A program made the translations under genes and the position numbers. A stretch of 64,000 bases of DNA from Methylobacterium planeticum. Lineage in GTDB: Bacteria; Pseudomonadota; Alphaproteobacteria; Rhizobiales; Beijerinckiaceae. This document shows positions 54,772 through 64,000 of this stretch, piece after piece; position 1 is the first letter of the stretch, and each line of letters opens with the position of its first letter. A model generated the notes under the pieces. That model saw only the letters and a program-made list of their open reading frames with translations. It had not been told where the DNA came from and made no database searches. Location: positions 86,295 to 150,294 of the forward strand of contig NZ_VZZJ01000012.1 in the NCBI RefSeq assembly GCF_008806345.1, given 5' to 3'.

Positions 54772-57700
54772 GTGAAGAGGATCGACGAGATCGGACCGTC
54801 CTGGTTCGAGCCGGGCTTCGGCTTCGAGACCGTCCGGGAGGTCCGCGCGAGCGAGGGCGGCACGATCCGGCTCGAGGATCCGGGCCTGCTGTTCCACGGG
54901 CACTACGCGCGCGCCGGCGCCGACCTCGTGGTCAGCCACGACGGGCAGCGCCTCGTCGTGCATGATTACTTCAGCCTCGCCCACCGCCCGAAGCTCGTGG
55001 CTCCGAACGGCGCCTCCCTGTCCGATGCGGCGATCGAGGGCCTGAGCGGTCCGGGCGCGACCGAGATCTACGCGCAGGCCGGTGCGAACCCGGTCTCCGA
55101 CGCCATCGCGGCGATCGGCCGGGTCCAGAAGGTCGGCGGCAGCGCGAGCCTGGTGCGCAACGGCGTCACCATCGCGGTGCAGGTCGGCGACCTCGTCTAC
55201 AAGGGCGACGTCGTCCAGACCGACCGCGGCGGCTCGCTGGCGATCGCCTTCCTCGACGGCACCCTGTTCAACCTCTCGGCCAGCGCCCGGATGGTGCTCA
55301 ACGAGATGGTCTACAAGCCGGAGGGCACCGGCAACACCGCGCTGTTCAACCTCGTGCAGGGCTCGATCACCTTCGTGGCCGGGCAGGTCGCCAAGACCGG
55401 CGACATGAAGGTCGGCACGCCGGTGGCCACCATGGGCATCCGCGGCACGGCCGTGCACGTCCAGATCGATGCGGACAACGGAACGACGCGCTTCTCGGTG
55501 ATGACCGAGCCCGACGGGCATACCGGTCGCTTCGAGGTCTTCGACCGCGAGGGTTCGGGCCGCCTGCTCTTCACGGTGTCCGACCCCGTCCAGGCCTTCC
55601 TGGTCCGCCCGGCCGGTCCGCAGCAGGTGGCCTTCGAGACGGTGTCGAAGACGCCCGTCGAGATCCAGTTCGAGGCGGGCCTCGTCCAGAGCATCTTCCA
55701 GACCCTGTCGGAGGTCCCGCGCCTCCCCGTGCCGCAGGGCCCCGGCGGCGGCTCCAGCACCCCGCCGGACATCGTCCCGCCGGATGTCAGCCCGCAGCAG
55801 GGCTCGGGCCCGAACAACTCCGGCGCGCCCCCGCCGGGCGCCGGCGAGGGGCCGCCGCTTCCGGGCAACCACGGGACGCAGCCCTCCGGACCCGGCGGCC
55901 TGATCCCCTCGCAGAGGCCGGAGCCACCGGTCGCCCCGCGGGGCGCGGAGCCGGACCAGCCGAACCTCGTGCTCCTGCCCCAGAACGTCGCCGTGCAGCA
56001 GGACGCCGCGCTGCTGGCCTCGAATGCCGGACAGGGCGTCCTCGTCGCCGCGCCCGGATCGACCGCGGTCAACATGCGGATCGTGGCCGCGCATGCGGGG
56101 GCCGACGCGGCGGCCGAGGGCCTGCCGCTCACCGACGGGGCCATCGTGCTGCCGGGCCGCTACGGCACGCTCACCCTCCACGCGGACGGGACCTACCTGT
56201 ACCGCGCCGACCGGGCCGCCGCCCTGGCCGAGGGCGTGCACGGCTTCGATGCCTTCAGCTACCGGGTCGAGGGCGAGGGCGGCGTCGCGGCGGTGGCGAC
56301 CCTGACGGTGGATGTGGCTGGGGTGAACGACCTGCCGACGGTGGCCGGCGCGGTCGATCTCGGGTCCGCGCCGGGCCGGACCGCCCGGACCATCACGGTG
56401 GCGGAGCTCCTGGGCGGCGCGGGCGATGTCGACGGCGACGCGCTCGCGGTGTCGGGCCTGGCGATCCGGAGCGGGGGCGGCACGCTCGTGGATCTCGGCG
56501 GCGGCCGGTTCGCCTACGAGGCCGGCGCCCGGGCGCCCGGCGCCGCCGATCCCGTGATCCTGGCCTACACCGTCACCGATGGTCACGGCGGCAGCGTCGC
56601 CCAGACCGCGCGGCTCGTCCTCGTCGGCGGCAACACCCCGGCCGTGATGACCGGCACCCTCACCGGATCGGTGCAGGAGGACGGGGTCGCGGTCGCGAGC
56701 GGGTCGGTGACGCTCACGGATCCCGATGCCGGGGACGCGCGCTTCGCCGCGCCGGCGAGCCTCGCCGGACGATACGGCAGCTTTCGCTTCGATCCGCTGA
56801 CGGGGCATTGGTCCTACGCCCTGGCGAATGCGTCGCCGGAGGTCCAGGCCCTCGGGGCGGGCGAGCGCGTGCAGGATCGCCTCGGCATCGCGTCCCTCGA
56901 CGGCACCGCCGGGGGCGATCTCGTCGTCACGATCGAGGGGCGCAACGACGCCCCGGTGCTCGACGCGGGCCAAGGCGCCACGCTGACCGAGGCGGCCGGG
57001 CGCACGGGCTCGGCGGTGACGGTGAGCCTGTCCGGCAGCCTCGCCTTCTCGGATCCCGACCGGCACGATGCCCACACGGTCGCGGTCGGCGCACCCGTCA
57101 TCGCGCGGGCGGGCGCGGCGGTTCCGGCGGATCTGGCAGGAGCGCTGGCGGGCGCCCTGACGGCGAGCGTCACCGAGCAAGATGGCGCCGGCAGGGTCGC
57201 CTTCGCCTTCCAGATCGCCGACGCGGCCCTCGACGGTCTCCGGGGCGGCGAGCGGGTTTCGGTCACCTACGCGGTCACCCTCGCGGACGGACAGGGCGGC
57301 GTCGCGACGCGCCCGGTCACCATCGCGCTGGTGGGGACCAACGATGCGCCCGTCGCCGAGGACGCGAGCGTCGCCCTGCGGGCGGGCCGGCCCGTCGCCG
57401 GGACCCTCGTGGCGAGCGACGTCGATTCCGGTTCGCTGAGCTTCGCGGCCGTCACCGGTCCCGCCCATGGCCACCTCAGCCTGGGGGCGGACGGCGCCTA
57501 TTGCTACACCCCCGAAGCGGGCTTCCTCGGGACCGACAGCTTCACCTATCGCGCCAGCGACGGCAGCCTCGATTCGAACCTCGCGACGATCACCCTCTCG
57601 GTCACGGGGGGCGCCGCTCCGGTGGTCACGAGCGGGGGTCACGCGAGCCTGAACCTCACGGCGGCCCCCTCCGGCAAGCCGCTGACGTCGGTGGCCGCGA

Positions 57701-59715
57701 GCTATCTGACGACCGGCAACAACCTCGTCGACGGCCTCGGCGGCGGCGCCGGCTTCGGCGAGGCGGTCCTGCCCGCCAACGACGACGGATCCACCGGCGC
57801 CATCGACATCCGGGACATGTTCGGGGCGCAGGGGCTCAACATCTTCGACCGCAGCTACACGGCGCTCTACGTCAACAACAACGGCAACATCACCTTCGAC
57901 GGGCCGCTCGGCGCCTTCCGGCCGAGCAGCATCGGCGGCGCCTCGACGAGCCCGATCATCGCGCCGTTCTGGGCGGACGTGGATACGAGCCCGGGTGCTC
58001 CGGATTCCGCGACCCCGGGCGGACATTCCAAGGGCACGAACCTCGTCCACATCGACAAGGACCCGGCGAACGGTGTCCTGACGGTGACGTGGGACGATGT
58101 CGGCTACTTCGCGAGCCACACCGACAAGCTGAACGCCTTCCAGCTCCAGCTCATCGACCTCGGCCACGGCAATTTCGACATCGTCTACCGCTACGAGGCC
58201 GTGAACTGGACCCTCGGCGATTACAGCAACGGGCTGCACGCGCGGGCGGGCTACTCGGCCGGGGGCGAGACCGGCTCGTACGAATTGCCCCAATCCGGCA
58301 GCAGCGCCGCCATGCTGGCCCTGCCCGCCACGCCCGGCAACACGGGCCTGCCCGGCCTCTACGTGTTCGAGGTGCGGAACGGGCAGGTCGGTCCCGGCGG
58401 CAACCTTCAGGGTACCGGGACGATCGGTTTCTCGGATGCCGACCCGGGCGACGTTCACGCGGTCTCGACCGGCATCGCGCCGGGTTCGCTCCACTGGCTC
58501 AAGGCGGACGGCAGCGAGGCCGGTCCGCTTCCCACGGGCCTCGCCGCACGCCTGGGGGACGCCTTCTCGGCGCAGGTGACGGCGGATGCGGGAGGGACCG
58601 GCAGTGCGACCTGGGCGCTCTCCCTGCCGAAGGGCGACCTCGCGTTTCTCGGAGCCGGCGACACCCTGTCCCTCGTCTACGATGTGGTCATCCGGGACGA
58701 CACCGCCGCCTCGGCGCCCGCGACCGTCGCGGTGTCGATCGCCGGTCCGAATGACGGCCCGGACTTCGGCGGCGGCACGCAGGGGAGCACCGCCGCGGGC
58801 GGGAGCGTGATCGTCACCCGGGCGGCACGCGCGGCCCCCGACCCCGACGACGGCGCCCCGACCTATCCGGTCGCCGCGGGGACGCCCGGTCACGTCACCC
58901 TCCCGGGCCTCGAAAACACCGCGGCGTCGACGCACCTCACCGAGGCCGACATCGACGCGGGCCGCGTCGTCTCCCATGCGGACGCCGCCGGGACCGGTTC
59001 AGCGTCGGCCGCGCTGACGCCGCACGATGCGGCGGGAGCGGTCGCGCTCACCGACGTCGCCAGGGGCGAGACCGTGATCGCGGCCCGCGGCGCGGGCGAT
59101 GCCGTCTCCGTCCCGGCCGACGCGTTCCTCTTCAACGATCTCGGCGCGTTCGGCCCATCGCATGTCGGCGCCGTCGCGGCGGGCGGTCAGGGTCGTGCCA
59201 GCCTCGATCCCTCGGGCCATACGGTCAGCATCGTCACCGCCGCGGACGGGAGCACGAGCTTCAGCTATCAGGCGCTCGACGCCGACCACCCGGCGAGCAA
59301 CGCGGCCCGGGTCGCCGTGGAGACCCGCCCGGGTTCCGCTCTCATCGGAACGGTGGGCGACGACATCCTGATCCCCGGGCTGAATGGTGCCAGCGTCCTG
59401 ACCGGCGGCGAGGGGCACGACGTCTTCGTCTTCTCGGCCATGCCGGGCGCCGGGCCGACGACCCACCGGGTCACCGATTTCGATCCTGCCAAGGATGCGA
59501 TCGATCTCACGGGCTTCGTTCTCGCCGGGTCGGAGCGGATCGAAGATGCCCTGCACCTGACGCCGGACGGCGCCGGCTGCTACGCCCTGTCGGTGCGGTC
59601 GGAGGCCGGGTTCATCACCGTCGCGCATCTCGACCTCGCCGGCGCGCCGGCGGCGGCGATCTCCGTGATCTGGTCGAACCACTTGGACCACCTCGCCATC
59701 CCCCACCCGGTCTAG
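54772..59715 (+). CDS. FecR-VCBS-NIDO giant protein, predicted type I secretion substrate
   Basis: A 1647-residue multidomain protein with no N-terminal signal peptide. A FecR-like beta domain occupies about residues 110-235 (AVQVGDLVYKGDVVQTDRGG, GTPVATMGIRGTAVHVQIDA). A Pro/Gly linker spans 320-396. VCBS/cadherin-like repeats (VNDLP, RNDAPVL, TNDAPVAEDA) cover 430-950. A NIDO domain (LNIFDRSYTALYVNNNGNIT; VLTVTWDDVGYFASHTDK) lies at 957-1203, more repeats follow, and the last ~120 residues are an RTX-like type I secretion tail (VLTGGEGHDVFVF, VTDFDPAKDAIDLTG). It starts at GTG 54772. The cyclase downstream and a T1SS-like ABC gene at the window end suggest a module. The overall role is unknown. 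Confidence 0.85.
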   Translation: MKRIDEIGPSWFEPGFGFETVREVRASEGGTIRLEDPGLLFHGHYARAGADLVVSHDGQRLVVHDYFSLAHRPKLVAPNGASLSDAAIEGLSGPGATEIYAQAGANPVSDAIAAIGRVQKVGGSASLVRNGVTIAVQVGDLVYKGDVVQTDRGGSLAIAFLDGTLFNLSASARMVLNEMVYKPEGTGNTALFNLVQGSITFVAGQVAKTGDMKVGTPVATMGIRGTAVHVQIDADNGTTRFSVMTEPDGHTGRFEVFDREGSGRLLFTVSDPVQAFLVRPAGPQQVAFETVSKTPVEIQFEAGLVQSIFQTLSEVPRLPVPQGPGGGSSTPPDIVPPDVSPQQGSGPNNSGAPPPGAGEGPPLPGNHGTQPSGPGGLIPSQRPEPPVAPRGAEPDQPNLVLLPQNVAVQQDAALLASNAGQGVLVAAPGSTAVNMRIVAAHAGADAAAEGLPLTDGAIVLPGRYGTLTLHADGTYLYRADRAAALAEGVHGFDAFSYRVEGEGGVAAVATLTVDVAGVNDLPTVAGAVDLGSAPGRTARTITVAELLGGAGDVDGDALAVSGLAIRSGGGTLVDLGGGRFAYEAGARAPGAADPVILAYTVTDGHGGSVAQTARLVLVGGNTPAVMTGTLTGSVQEDGVAVASGSVTLTDPDAGDARFAAPASLAGRYGSFRFDPLTGHWSYALANASPEVQALGAGERVQDRLGIASLDGTAGGDLVVTIEGRNDAPVLDAGQGATLTEAAGRTGSAVTVSLSGSLAFSDPDRHDAHTVAVGAPVIARAGAAVPADLAGALAGALTASVTEQDGAGRVAFAFQIADAALDGLRGGERVSVTYAVTLADGQGGVATRPVTIALVGTNDAPVAEDASVALRAGRPVAGTLVASDVDSGSLSFAAVTGPAHGHLSLGADGAYCYTPEAGFLGTDSFTYRASDGSLDSNLATITLSVTGGAAPVVTSGGHASLNLTAAPSGKPLTSVAASYLTTGNNLVDGLGGGAGFGEAVLPANDDGSTGAIDIRDMFGAQGLNIFDRSYTALYVNNNGNITFDGPLGAFRPSSIGGASTSPIIAPFWADVDTSPGAPDSATPGGHSKGTNLVHIDKDPANGVLTVTWDDVGYFASHTDKLNAFQLQLIDLGHGNFDIVYRYEAVNWTLGDYSNGLHARAGYSAGGETGSYELPQSGSSAAMLALPATPGNTGLPGLYVFEVRNGQVGPGGNLQGTGTIGFSDADPGDVHAVSTGIAPGSLHWLKADGSEAGPLPTGLAARLGDAFSAQVTADAGGTGSATWALSLPKGDLAFLGAGDTLSLVYDVVIRDDTAASAPATVAVSIAGPNDGPDFGGGTQGSTAAGGSVIVTRAARAAPDPDDGAPTYPVAAGTPGHVTLPGLENTAASTHLTEADIDAGRVVSHADAAGTGSASAALTPHDAAGAVALTDVARGETVIAARGAGDAVSVPADAFLFNDLGAFGPSHVGAVAAGGQGRASLDPSGHTVSIVTAADGSTSFSYQALDADHPASNAARVAVETRPGSALIGTVGDDILIPGLNGASVLTGGEGHDVFVFSAMPGAGPTTHRVTDFDPAKDAIDLTGFVLAGSERIEDALHLTPDGAGCYALSVRSEAGFITVAHLDLAGAPAAAISVIWSNHLDHLAIPHPV

Positions 59716-59749
59716 CCGCCGTGACGGCGCGCCTCGCACGGGTCCGGCC

Positions 59750-61999
59750 GTGAGGTTCCGGTCTTCTCGGGCCGGCCCGCGTCCGGCCCGCCGGCGCGCC
59801 GCCCGCCGGACACGGATCGGCCTCGACCGGCTGCTCGCCCTCACGGTCCTCGGCCTGCTCCTCCTGCTGCGCCTGTGGGACCCGGCGCCGGTGGAGATCC
59901 TGCGCCTGCGCACCTTCGACGCCTTTCAGGTGCTGCAGCCGCGCGCACCCGGCCCGCGCCCCGTCGTGATCGTGGATATCGACGAGGACAGCATCCGGAC
60001 CCATGGCCAGTGGCCCTGGGCCCGCACCCGCGTCGCCGACCTCGTGCGCCGCCTGGCCGAGGCGGGCGCGGCCACCATCGCCTTCGACGTGGTCTTCCCC
60101 GAGCCCGACCGGCTCTCGCCGAGCCTCGTCGCACCGAGCATCCCGGGCCTCGACGCGGCGACCCGCGCGGCGCTCGCGGCGCTTCCCAGCAACGACACGA
60201 TCCTGGCCGAGGCGGTGGCCGGCGCGCGGGTCGTCCTCGGCCAGACGGCCCTGGCGCAGGCGACCGACAACGACACTGCGCTGCCCGAGACCGGCTTTGC
60301 CAGCCTCGGGCCCGATCCCGCGCCCTATCTGGCGCATTTTCCCGGGCTCCTGCGCAACCTGCCGGTCCTCGAGGCCGCGGCGGCCGGACGCGGCCTCTTC
60401 ACCATCGTGCCGGAGCGCGACGGCATCGTCCGGCGCGTGCCCCTCGTCATGGTGGCGGAGAGCCGGATGGTGCCCTCCCTCGCCCTCGAGATCCTGCGGG
60501 TGCTGACGGGCAGCGGCACCATCGTGGTGCGCAGCGACGCGGCCGGCGTCAACGCCGTGGCGCTCCCCGGCTTCGAGGTGCCGACCGATGCGGGCGGCTC
60601 GATCTGGCTGCATTTCCAACACCACGACCCGGCCCGCTTCGTCCCGGCGAAATCCGTCCTCGACGGCTCCCTCGCGCCCGAGCGTTTCGCGGGCAAGATC
60701 GTGCTCATCGGCACGTCGGCGATCGGGCTCCTCGACAACAAGACCACCCCGGTCGACCGGACCATGCCGGGGGTCGAGATCCAAGCGCAGGTTCTCGAGA
60801 GCGTGCTCACCCGGGCGACGCTATCCTATCCGAACTCCGCGATCGTCATCGAGCTCGGGCTCGCGATCGCCGTCAGCCTCGGGATCATCGCCCTGGCGCC
60901 GGTGCTCGGGGCGGGCTGGCTCCTGCTGCTGGGCGCCGTGGTGGCGGCCTCGATCGTCGCGATCGCGTGGTTCCGCTTCACCGAGCTCGGCATCCTGCTC
61001 GACCCGACCTTTCCCCTCGCGGCGAGCCTCAGCGTCTACGCGGTCCTGGTCTTCACCAACTACACCCGCGAGCAGATGGGCCGGCAGCGGATCCGCTCGG
61101 CCTTCGGGCAGTATCTCTCGCCGGCCCTCGTCGAGCAGCTCGCGGCCTCGCCGGAGCGGCTGAAGCTCGGCGGCGAGGAGCGGCGCCTCACCATCATGTT
61201 CAGCGACGTCCGCGGCTTCACCGGCATCGCGGAATTCTACCGCAACGATCCGCCCGGGCTCACCGCCCTGATGAACCGCTTCCTGACGCCGCTCACCGAC
61301 GCGATCATCGAGCGGCGCGGCACCATCGACAAGTACATGGGCGACGCCATCATGGCATTCTGGAACGCGCCCCTCGACGATCCCGACCAGGAGGCCAATG
61401 CCTGCGCGGCGGCGCTGGCGATGCTCGCCCGCATGGCGGCCCTCAACGCCCGGCGCCGCGAGGAGGCGGAGGCCGGTGGCCACCCGGTCCTGCCGATCGA
61501 GATCGGGCTCGGCATCAACACCGGCCGCTGCGTCGTCGGCAACATGGGCTCGGACCTGCGCTTCGACTATTCGGTGCTCGGAGACCCGGTGAATCTCGCC
61601 TCGCGCCTCGAGGGGCAGACGAAGACCTACGGCGTCCGGATCATCCTCGGGGCGACTGCCGCCGCCGCCGTGGCGGAGCGCTTCGCCCTGCTCGAACTCG
61701 ACCGCATCCGGGTGAAGGGCAAGCGGGACGCGGAAGTCATCTCGACGCTCCTCGGCGACGACGCGACGCGCGCCGCGCCGGACTTCCGATCCCTCGCGGA
61801 GGCTCACGGGGCGATGCTCGCCGCCTATCGCGGCCGGGATTGGGCCGGGGCGAGCGAATGCCTCGACGCCTGCCGCGCGCGCGCCGCCGGCTTCGATCTC
61901 GCGGGCCTCTACGACCTCTACGACGAGCGGATCGCACGCTTTACCGCCGCGCCGCCCCCGGACGGGTGGGACGGCGTCCACGTCGCCGAGACGAAGTGA
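59750..61999 (+). CDS. CHASE2-domain class III adenylate/guanylate cyclase
   Basis: A 749-residue membrane signalling enzyme. An N-terminal helix precedes the periplasmic CHASE2 sensor (VVIVDIDEDSIRTHGQWPWA, ATIAFDVVFPEPDRLSPSLV; to about residue 350), then three helices, and a class III cyclase from about residue 475. Metal-binding Asp486 (IMFSDVRGFTG) and Asp532 (KYMGDAIMAFW) are present, with DYSVLGDPVNLASRLE completing the active site. The start is GTG at 59750, 34 bases after the FecR protein stop. CHASE2-cyclases paired with FecR proteins recur in proteobacteria. Confidence 0.94.
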   Translation: MRFRSSRAGPRPARRRAARRTRIGLDRLLALTVLGLLLLLRLWDPAPVEILRLRTFDAFQVLQPRAPGPRPVVIVDIDEDSIRTHGQWPWARTRVADLVRRLAEAGAATIAFDVVFPEPDRLSPSLVAPSIPGLDAATRAALAALPSNDTILAEAVAGARVVLGQTALAQATDNDTALPETGFASLGPDPAPYLAHFPGLLRNLPVLEAAAAGRGLFTIVPERDGIVRRVPLVMVAESRMVPSLALEILRVLTGSGTIVVRSDAAGVNAVALPGFEVPTDAGGSIWLHFQHHDPARFVPAKSVLDGSLAPERFAGKIVLIGTSAIGLLDNKTTPVDRTMPGVEIQAQVLESVLTRATLSYPNSAIVIELGLAIAVSLGIIALAPVLGAGWLLLLGAVVAASIVAIAWFRFTELGILLDPTFPLAASLSVYAVLVFTNYTREQMGRQRIRSAFGQYLSPALVEQLAASPERLKLGGEERRLTIMFSDVRGFTGIAEFYRNDPPGLTALMNRFLTPLTDAIIERRGTIDKYMGDAIMAFWNAPLDDPDQEANACAAALAMLARMAALNARRREEAEAGGHPVLPIEIGLGINTGRCVVGNMGSDLRFDYSVLGDPVNLASRLEGQTKTYGVRIILGATAAAAVAERFALLELDRIRVKGKRDAEVISTLLGDDATRAAPDFRSLAEAHGAMLAAYRGRDWAGASECLDACRARAAGFDLAGLYDLYDERIARFTAAPPPDGWDGVHVAETK

Positions 62000-62005
62000 A
62001 CCCGA

Positions 62006-62449
62006 TCAGGATGACCGGCGGCCTTTGGACCGGCGCGGCCAGGGGATGAAGTCCGGGTCCGTCAGCGCCGTGGCGAGCAGGGCGAGACCTCCGAGATGCA
62101 GGGCGAGGCTCGCGGGCGCAGGCGAGACGACGCGCCAGAGCGCGACGGCACCGCCCGCCATCAGGGCTGGGGCGAGGGCGTAGACGACGCTGCGCCAGCC
62201 CGCGACCGGGCGCCCGAACCGCCAGAAGCAGGCCGCGAGGGCCGCGAGCGCGAACACACCCTTCAGCAGGGCCATGAAGCGCAGGAGGCGCAGCAGGTCC
62301 GGCTCGGCCTCGGCCGGCTGCCCCAACGTGGCGGCACCCGCGACGGCCAGGAGGCTAACGAGGATTAGGATGCCGCGCCGGGGCAGAGCGCCCGCGAGGG
62401 GCCGGGCCGCGGCGGCTTCCGCGGGGACGAACCAAGCCTCGACGCGCAT
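62006..62449 (-). CDS. Small integral membrane protein
   Basis: A 147-residue protein with about four helices (GILILVSLLAVAGAATLGQP, LRFMALLKGVFALAALAACF, VVYALAPALMAGGAVALWRV, ALHLGGLALLATALTDPDFI) and a basic C-terminus. No family recognised. It converges on the cyclase, whose stop lies 6 bases away, so it is not in that operon. Confidence 0.65.
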   Translation of the reverse strand: MRVEAWFVPAEAAAARPLAGALPRRGILILVSLLAVAGAATLGQPAEAEPDLLRLLRFMALLKGVFALAALAACFWRFGRPVAGWRSVVYALAPALMAGGAVALWRVVSPAPASLALHLGGLALLATALTDPDFIPWPRRSKGRRSS

Positions 62450-62521
62450 CGGGGTCCCTCGCTGCCGGATGAGAATCGAAAGTTTACGCCGCTCCGGGCA
62501 CGCCGCAAGTGTGGCCCGGGA

Positions 62522-63172
62522 TCAGGGCAGGTCGGCGCGCTGCGCCGCGCCGGTCCGGTCGCGGACCCCGAGCGCCCGGTAGAGGGCGTTGGCATGCACC
62601 TTGACGGTGTTCTCGGTGAGCCCGAGGGTCCGGGCGATCTCCTTGTTCGACTTGCCCGAGCGGATCAGCCGGAGAACGTCCTGCTGGCGGGGAGTGAGGC
62701 GGACCCCGGCGCTGATCGCCCGGCTCGGCTCGAAGCTCGCCGCGGCCTCGGAGGGGAGCGGAAGGTCGGCGAGGCTCGGCGGCACGAACACGCCCCCCGC
62801 CAGAACATGCCGGAACGCGGCCGCGACCTCGGAGGGGCCGAACGCCCTCGGCAGGTAGCCGTGCAGGCTGGCCTGGAGCGCCTGGAAGATCTCGTCGCGC
62901 CGGCCGTTGCCGCCGGTCACGGCGATCCGGATATCGGGAAACACCTCGCGGACGCTGCGGAGGTTGAGCGGCGTGCCGATGCCCGGGATGGCGAGGTCGA
63001 ACGCGGCGAAGCGGATCCCGGCATGCTCGTCGAGGAGCATCAGGGCCTCGTCGAGGGAGGCCGCCTCGATCACTCGATCCACGCCGCATTCCCGCGTCAG
63101 CAACCCGGCGACCGCCGTGCGGACGACGCCGTCGCCGTCGGCGACAAGGGCGAGGGGCGTGGCCGCGCTCAC
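62522..63172 (-). CDS. LuxR/NarL-type response regulator
   Basis: A 216-residue two-component regulator. The receiver domain has the phosphoacceptor Asp59 (FAAFDLAIPG) and conserved acidic pocket (ADGDG). The LuxR HTH occupies about residues 153-214 (LTPRQQDVLRLIRSGKSNKE, LGLTENTVKVHANALYRALG). No sensor kinase gene is adjacent. It lies between the cyclase module and the T1SS-like gene and could regulate their expression. Confidence 0.9.
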   Translation of the reverse strand: MSAATPLALVADGDGVVRTAVAGLLTRECGVDRVIEAASLDEALMLLDEHAGIRFAAFDLAIPGIGTPLNLRSVREVFPDIRIAVTGGNGRRDEIFQALQASLHGYLPRAFGPSEVAAAFRHVLAGGVFVPPSLADLPLPSEAAASFEPSRAISAGVRLTPRQQDVLRLIRSGKSNKEIARTLGLTENTVKVHANALYRALGVRDRTGAAQRADLP

Positions 63173-63911
63173 GCGGCGTCACCGGGTCCGGCGGCGGCCG
63201 CGCTCACGCGGCGGCGCGCCGCCGACGGCGAAGACCGCGGCATCGGTGGTCGAGCCCGTCCGCCGGCGGCCGGGGCAAGGCGGTTTCGGCATTCATCCAT
63301 GGAGGTCAACGACGAACTCTGTCCTAACCGGGTTGGTGCTCAAGAAGGACCCCTTTCCTGGAAAGCTGTTTTGCGGATCTGGCTGCGACGGCCGAAGGGC
63401 GATATCTGGCGCTCCGATCGGAATGCGCGCCATTGGCTCGCCTCCGGTCGATCGGACGTCATCCGACACCGGGCGCTGGGAGCACGCCGATGTCCCAACC
63501 TCGCGCACCTGTTGCAACCTCAGATCTGTACAACCCGGGACGTAGCGGCCGGCGCCGTGCCCGTACTCGATCGCTACGCCGCCGAACCGACAAGAGAAAT
63601 CGAGCATGAGGCGCATATTTGACCAATGTTCGTACGATACTGCACGTTGCAAATGATCGACAGGCATGAGAGAGGCCGGCGGAGTCCAGCGCCGTCGCCA
63701 ACAACGTCCGGCCGCGTCTCGCCTTGGCCGCCTCTATTCGTGGCCCGTTAAGCATAGCGGCCTGATTGTCGCCATCCCGATGCCCTATCGGACGATCCAC
63801 AGAGAGTTCTGTCGCGTTGATCGGGACTGGACGGGTCCGCGGTAGATTGCGCTGGATCGGTGTGGCCCGGACCGTTTAGAACACGAATGCCTCGGAGGAT
63901 TGATCGTTGTG
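63173..63911. other. Long intergenic region upstream of the T1SS-like gene
   Basis: 739 bases without an assignable gene. Minus-strand open frames at 63293-63667 and 63459-63800 have no family resemblance, and base composition is less GC-rich than flanking genes. The region probably holds promoters for the divergent response regulator and T1SS gene. A GGAGG sits about 15 bases upstream of the latter start. Confidence 0.4.
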
Positions 63912-64000
63912 ATGCGAGACCGCCCATCCACTGAGATCTCTGCGGCGTTGGCCCCGTGCCGTGTTGCGTTTTTGGGCGTTGCGGCGATGAGCGGTCTGGT
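63912..64000 (+). CDS. Type I secretion ABC transporter (N-terminus only)
   Basis: The last 89 bases open a reading frame MRDRPSTEISAALAPCRVAF followed by LGVAAMSGLV, which matches the beginning of PrtD/RsaD-type type I secretion ATPase-permeases (…ALxxCRxAFLGVAxFSGLVN...). An alternative GTG start lies at 63909. The window ends before any ATPase motif, so the call rests on this short N-terminus. Such a transporter would suit the RTX-tailed protein at 54772. Confidence 0.55.
   Translation, partial: MRDRPSTEISAALAPCRVAFLGVAAMSGL

Noticed and set aside
54583..58977. 1464-codon open frame on the minus strand opposite the FecR protein
   Set aside because: Low-complexity Arg/Gly/Asp composition without domains; the plus-strand frame has clear FecR, VCBS and NIDO motifs.
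63293..63800. Minus-strand open frames as a possible insertion-sequence remnant
   Set aside because: No transposase motif, terminal inverted repeats or target duplications seen.

Overview
The window is high-GC, densely coded alphaproteobacterial chromosome. Gene order (a PpiD-type foldase divergent from tpiA, then secG and pyrG), the strong bias to G/C at third codon positions, PQQ and c-type cytochrome genes and a 2-hydroxyisobutyryl-CoA mutase locus suggest a Methylobacterium-like member of the Rhizobiales/Hyphomicrobiales. That assignment is an inference from gene content.

Layout. 0-8 kb is housekeeping: ppiD-like foldase (cut by the left edge), tpiA, secG, pyrG, holC, a secreted S10 serine carboxypeptidase and a small lipoprotein. 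8-15 kb holds a sorbosone-dehydrogenase-like PQQ protein with a cytochrome c, then a reverse-strand envelope/polysaccharide group (OpgC-type acyltransferase, SGNH-like protein, flippase, FemAB/GNAT-type acyltransferase) and a decayed malate:quinone oxidoreductase tail. 15-19 kb is regulatory and sensory: small regulator-like proteins, an XRE repressor, a PAS protein and a soluble double-PAS chemoreceptor. 19-23 kb encodes surface proteins: a trimeric autotransporter adhesin and an orphan TadE/TadG pair.

23.6-32.6 kb is the metabolic centrepiece. Genes hcmB-hcl-meaH-hcmA (reverse strand) encode coenzyme-B12-dependent 2-hydroxyisobutyryl-CoA mutase, its G-protein chaperone and an acyl-CoA ligase. 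Divergent from them is a ThDP enzyme of the 2-hydroxyacyl-CoA lyase/oxalyl-CoA decarboxylase type, followed by an MFS anion symporter and a GntR regulator. A shared 11-bp motif upstream of hcmB and gntR suggests one regulon. The locus could therefore hold two alternative fates, isomerisation and C-C cleavage, for one tertiary hydroxyacyl-CoA.

33-47 kb is accessory: a broken class-III aminotransferase and a truncated radical SAM gene (relics of a glycan locus), an asparaginase-family protein, TerC, a complete tripartite tricarboxylate transporter, a PRC-barrel protein, and a DSD1/HAD/GlxA-type cluster with a divergent LysR regulator. 47-52 kb is a TetR-controlled RND efflux pair with a 26-bp dyad operator. 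tRNA-Thr(CGU), a TerB protein and a CidA/CidB pair follow.

54.7-64 kb looks like a signalling/secretion module: a 1647-residue FecR-VCBS-NIDO protein with an RTX-like C-terminus, a CHASE2 adenylate/guanylate cyclase directly downstream, a small membrane protein, a LuxR-type response regulator and, running off the right edge, the start of what appears to be a type I secretion ABC transporter.
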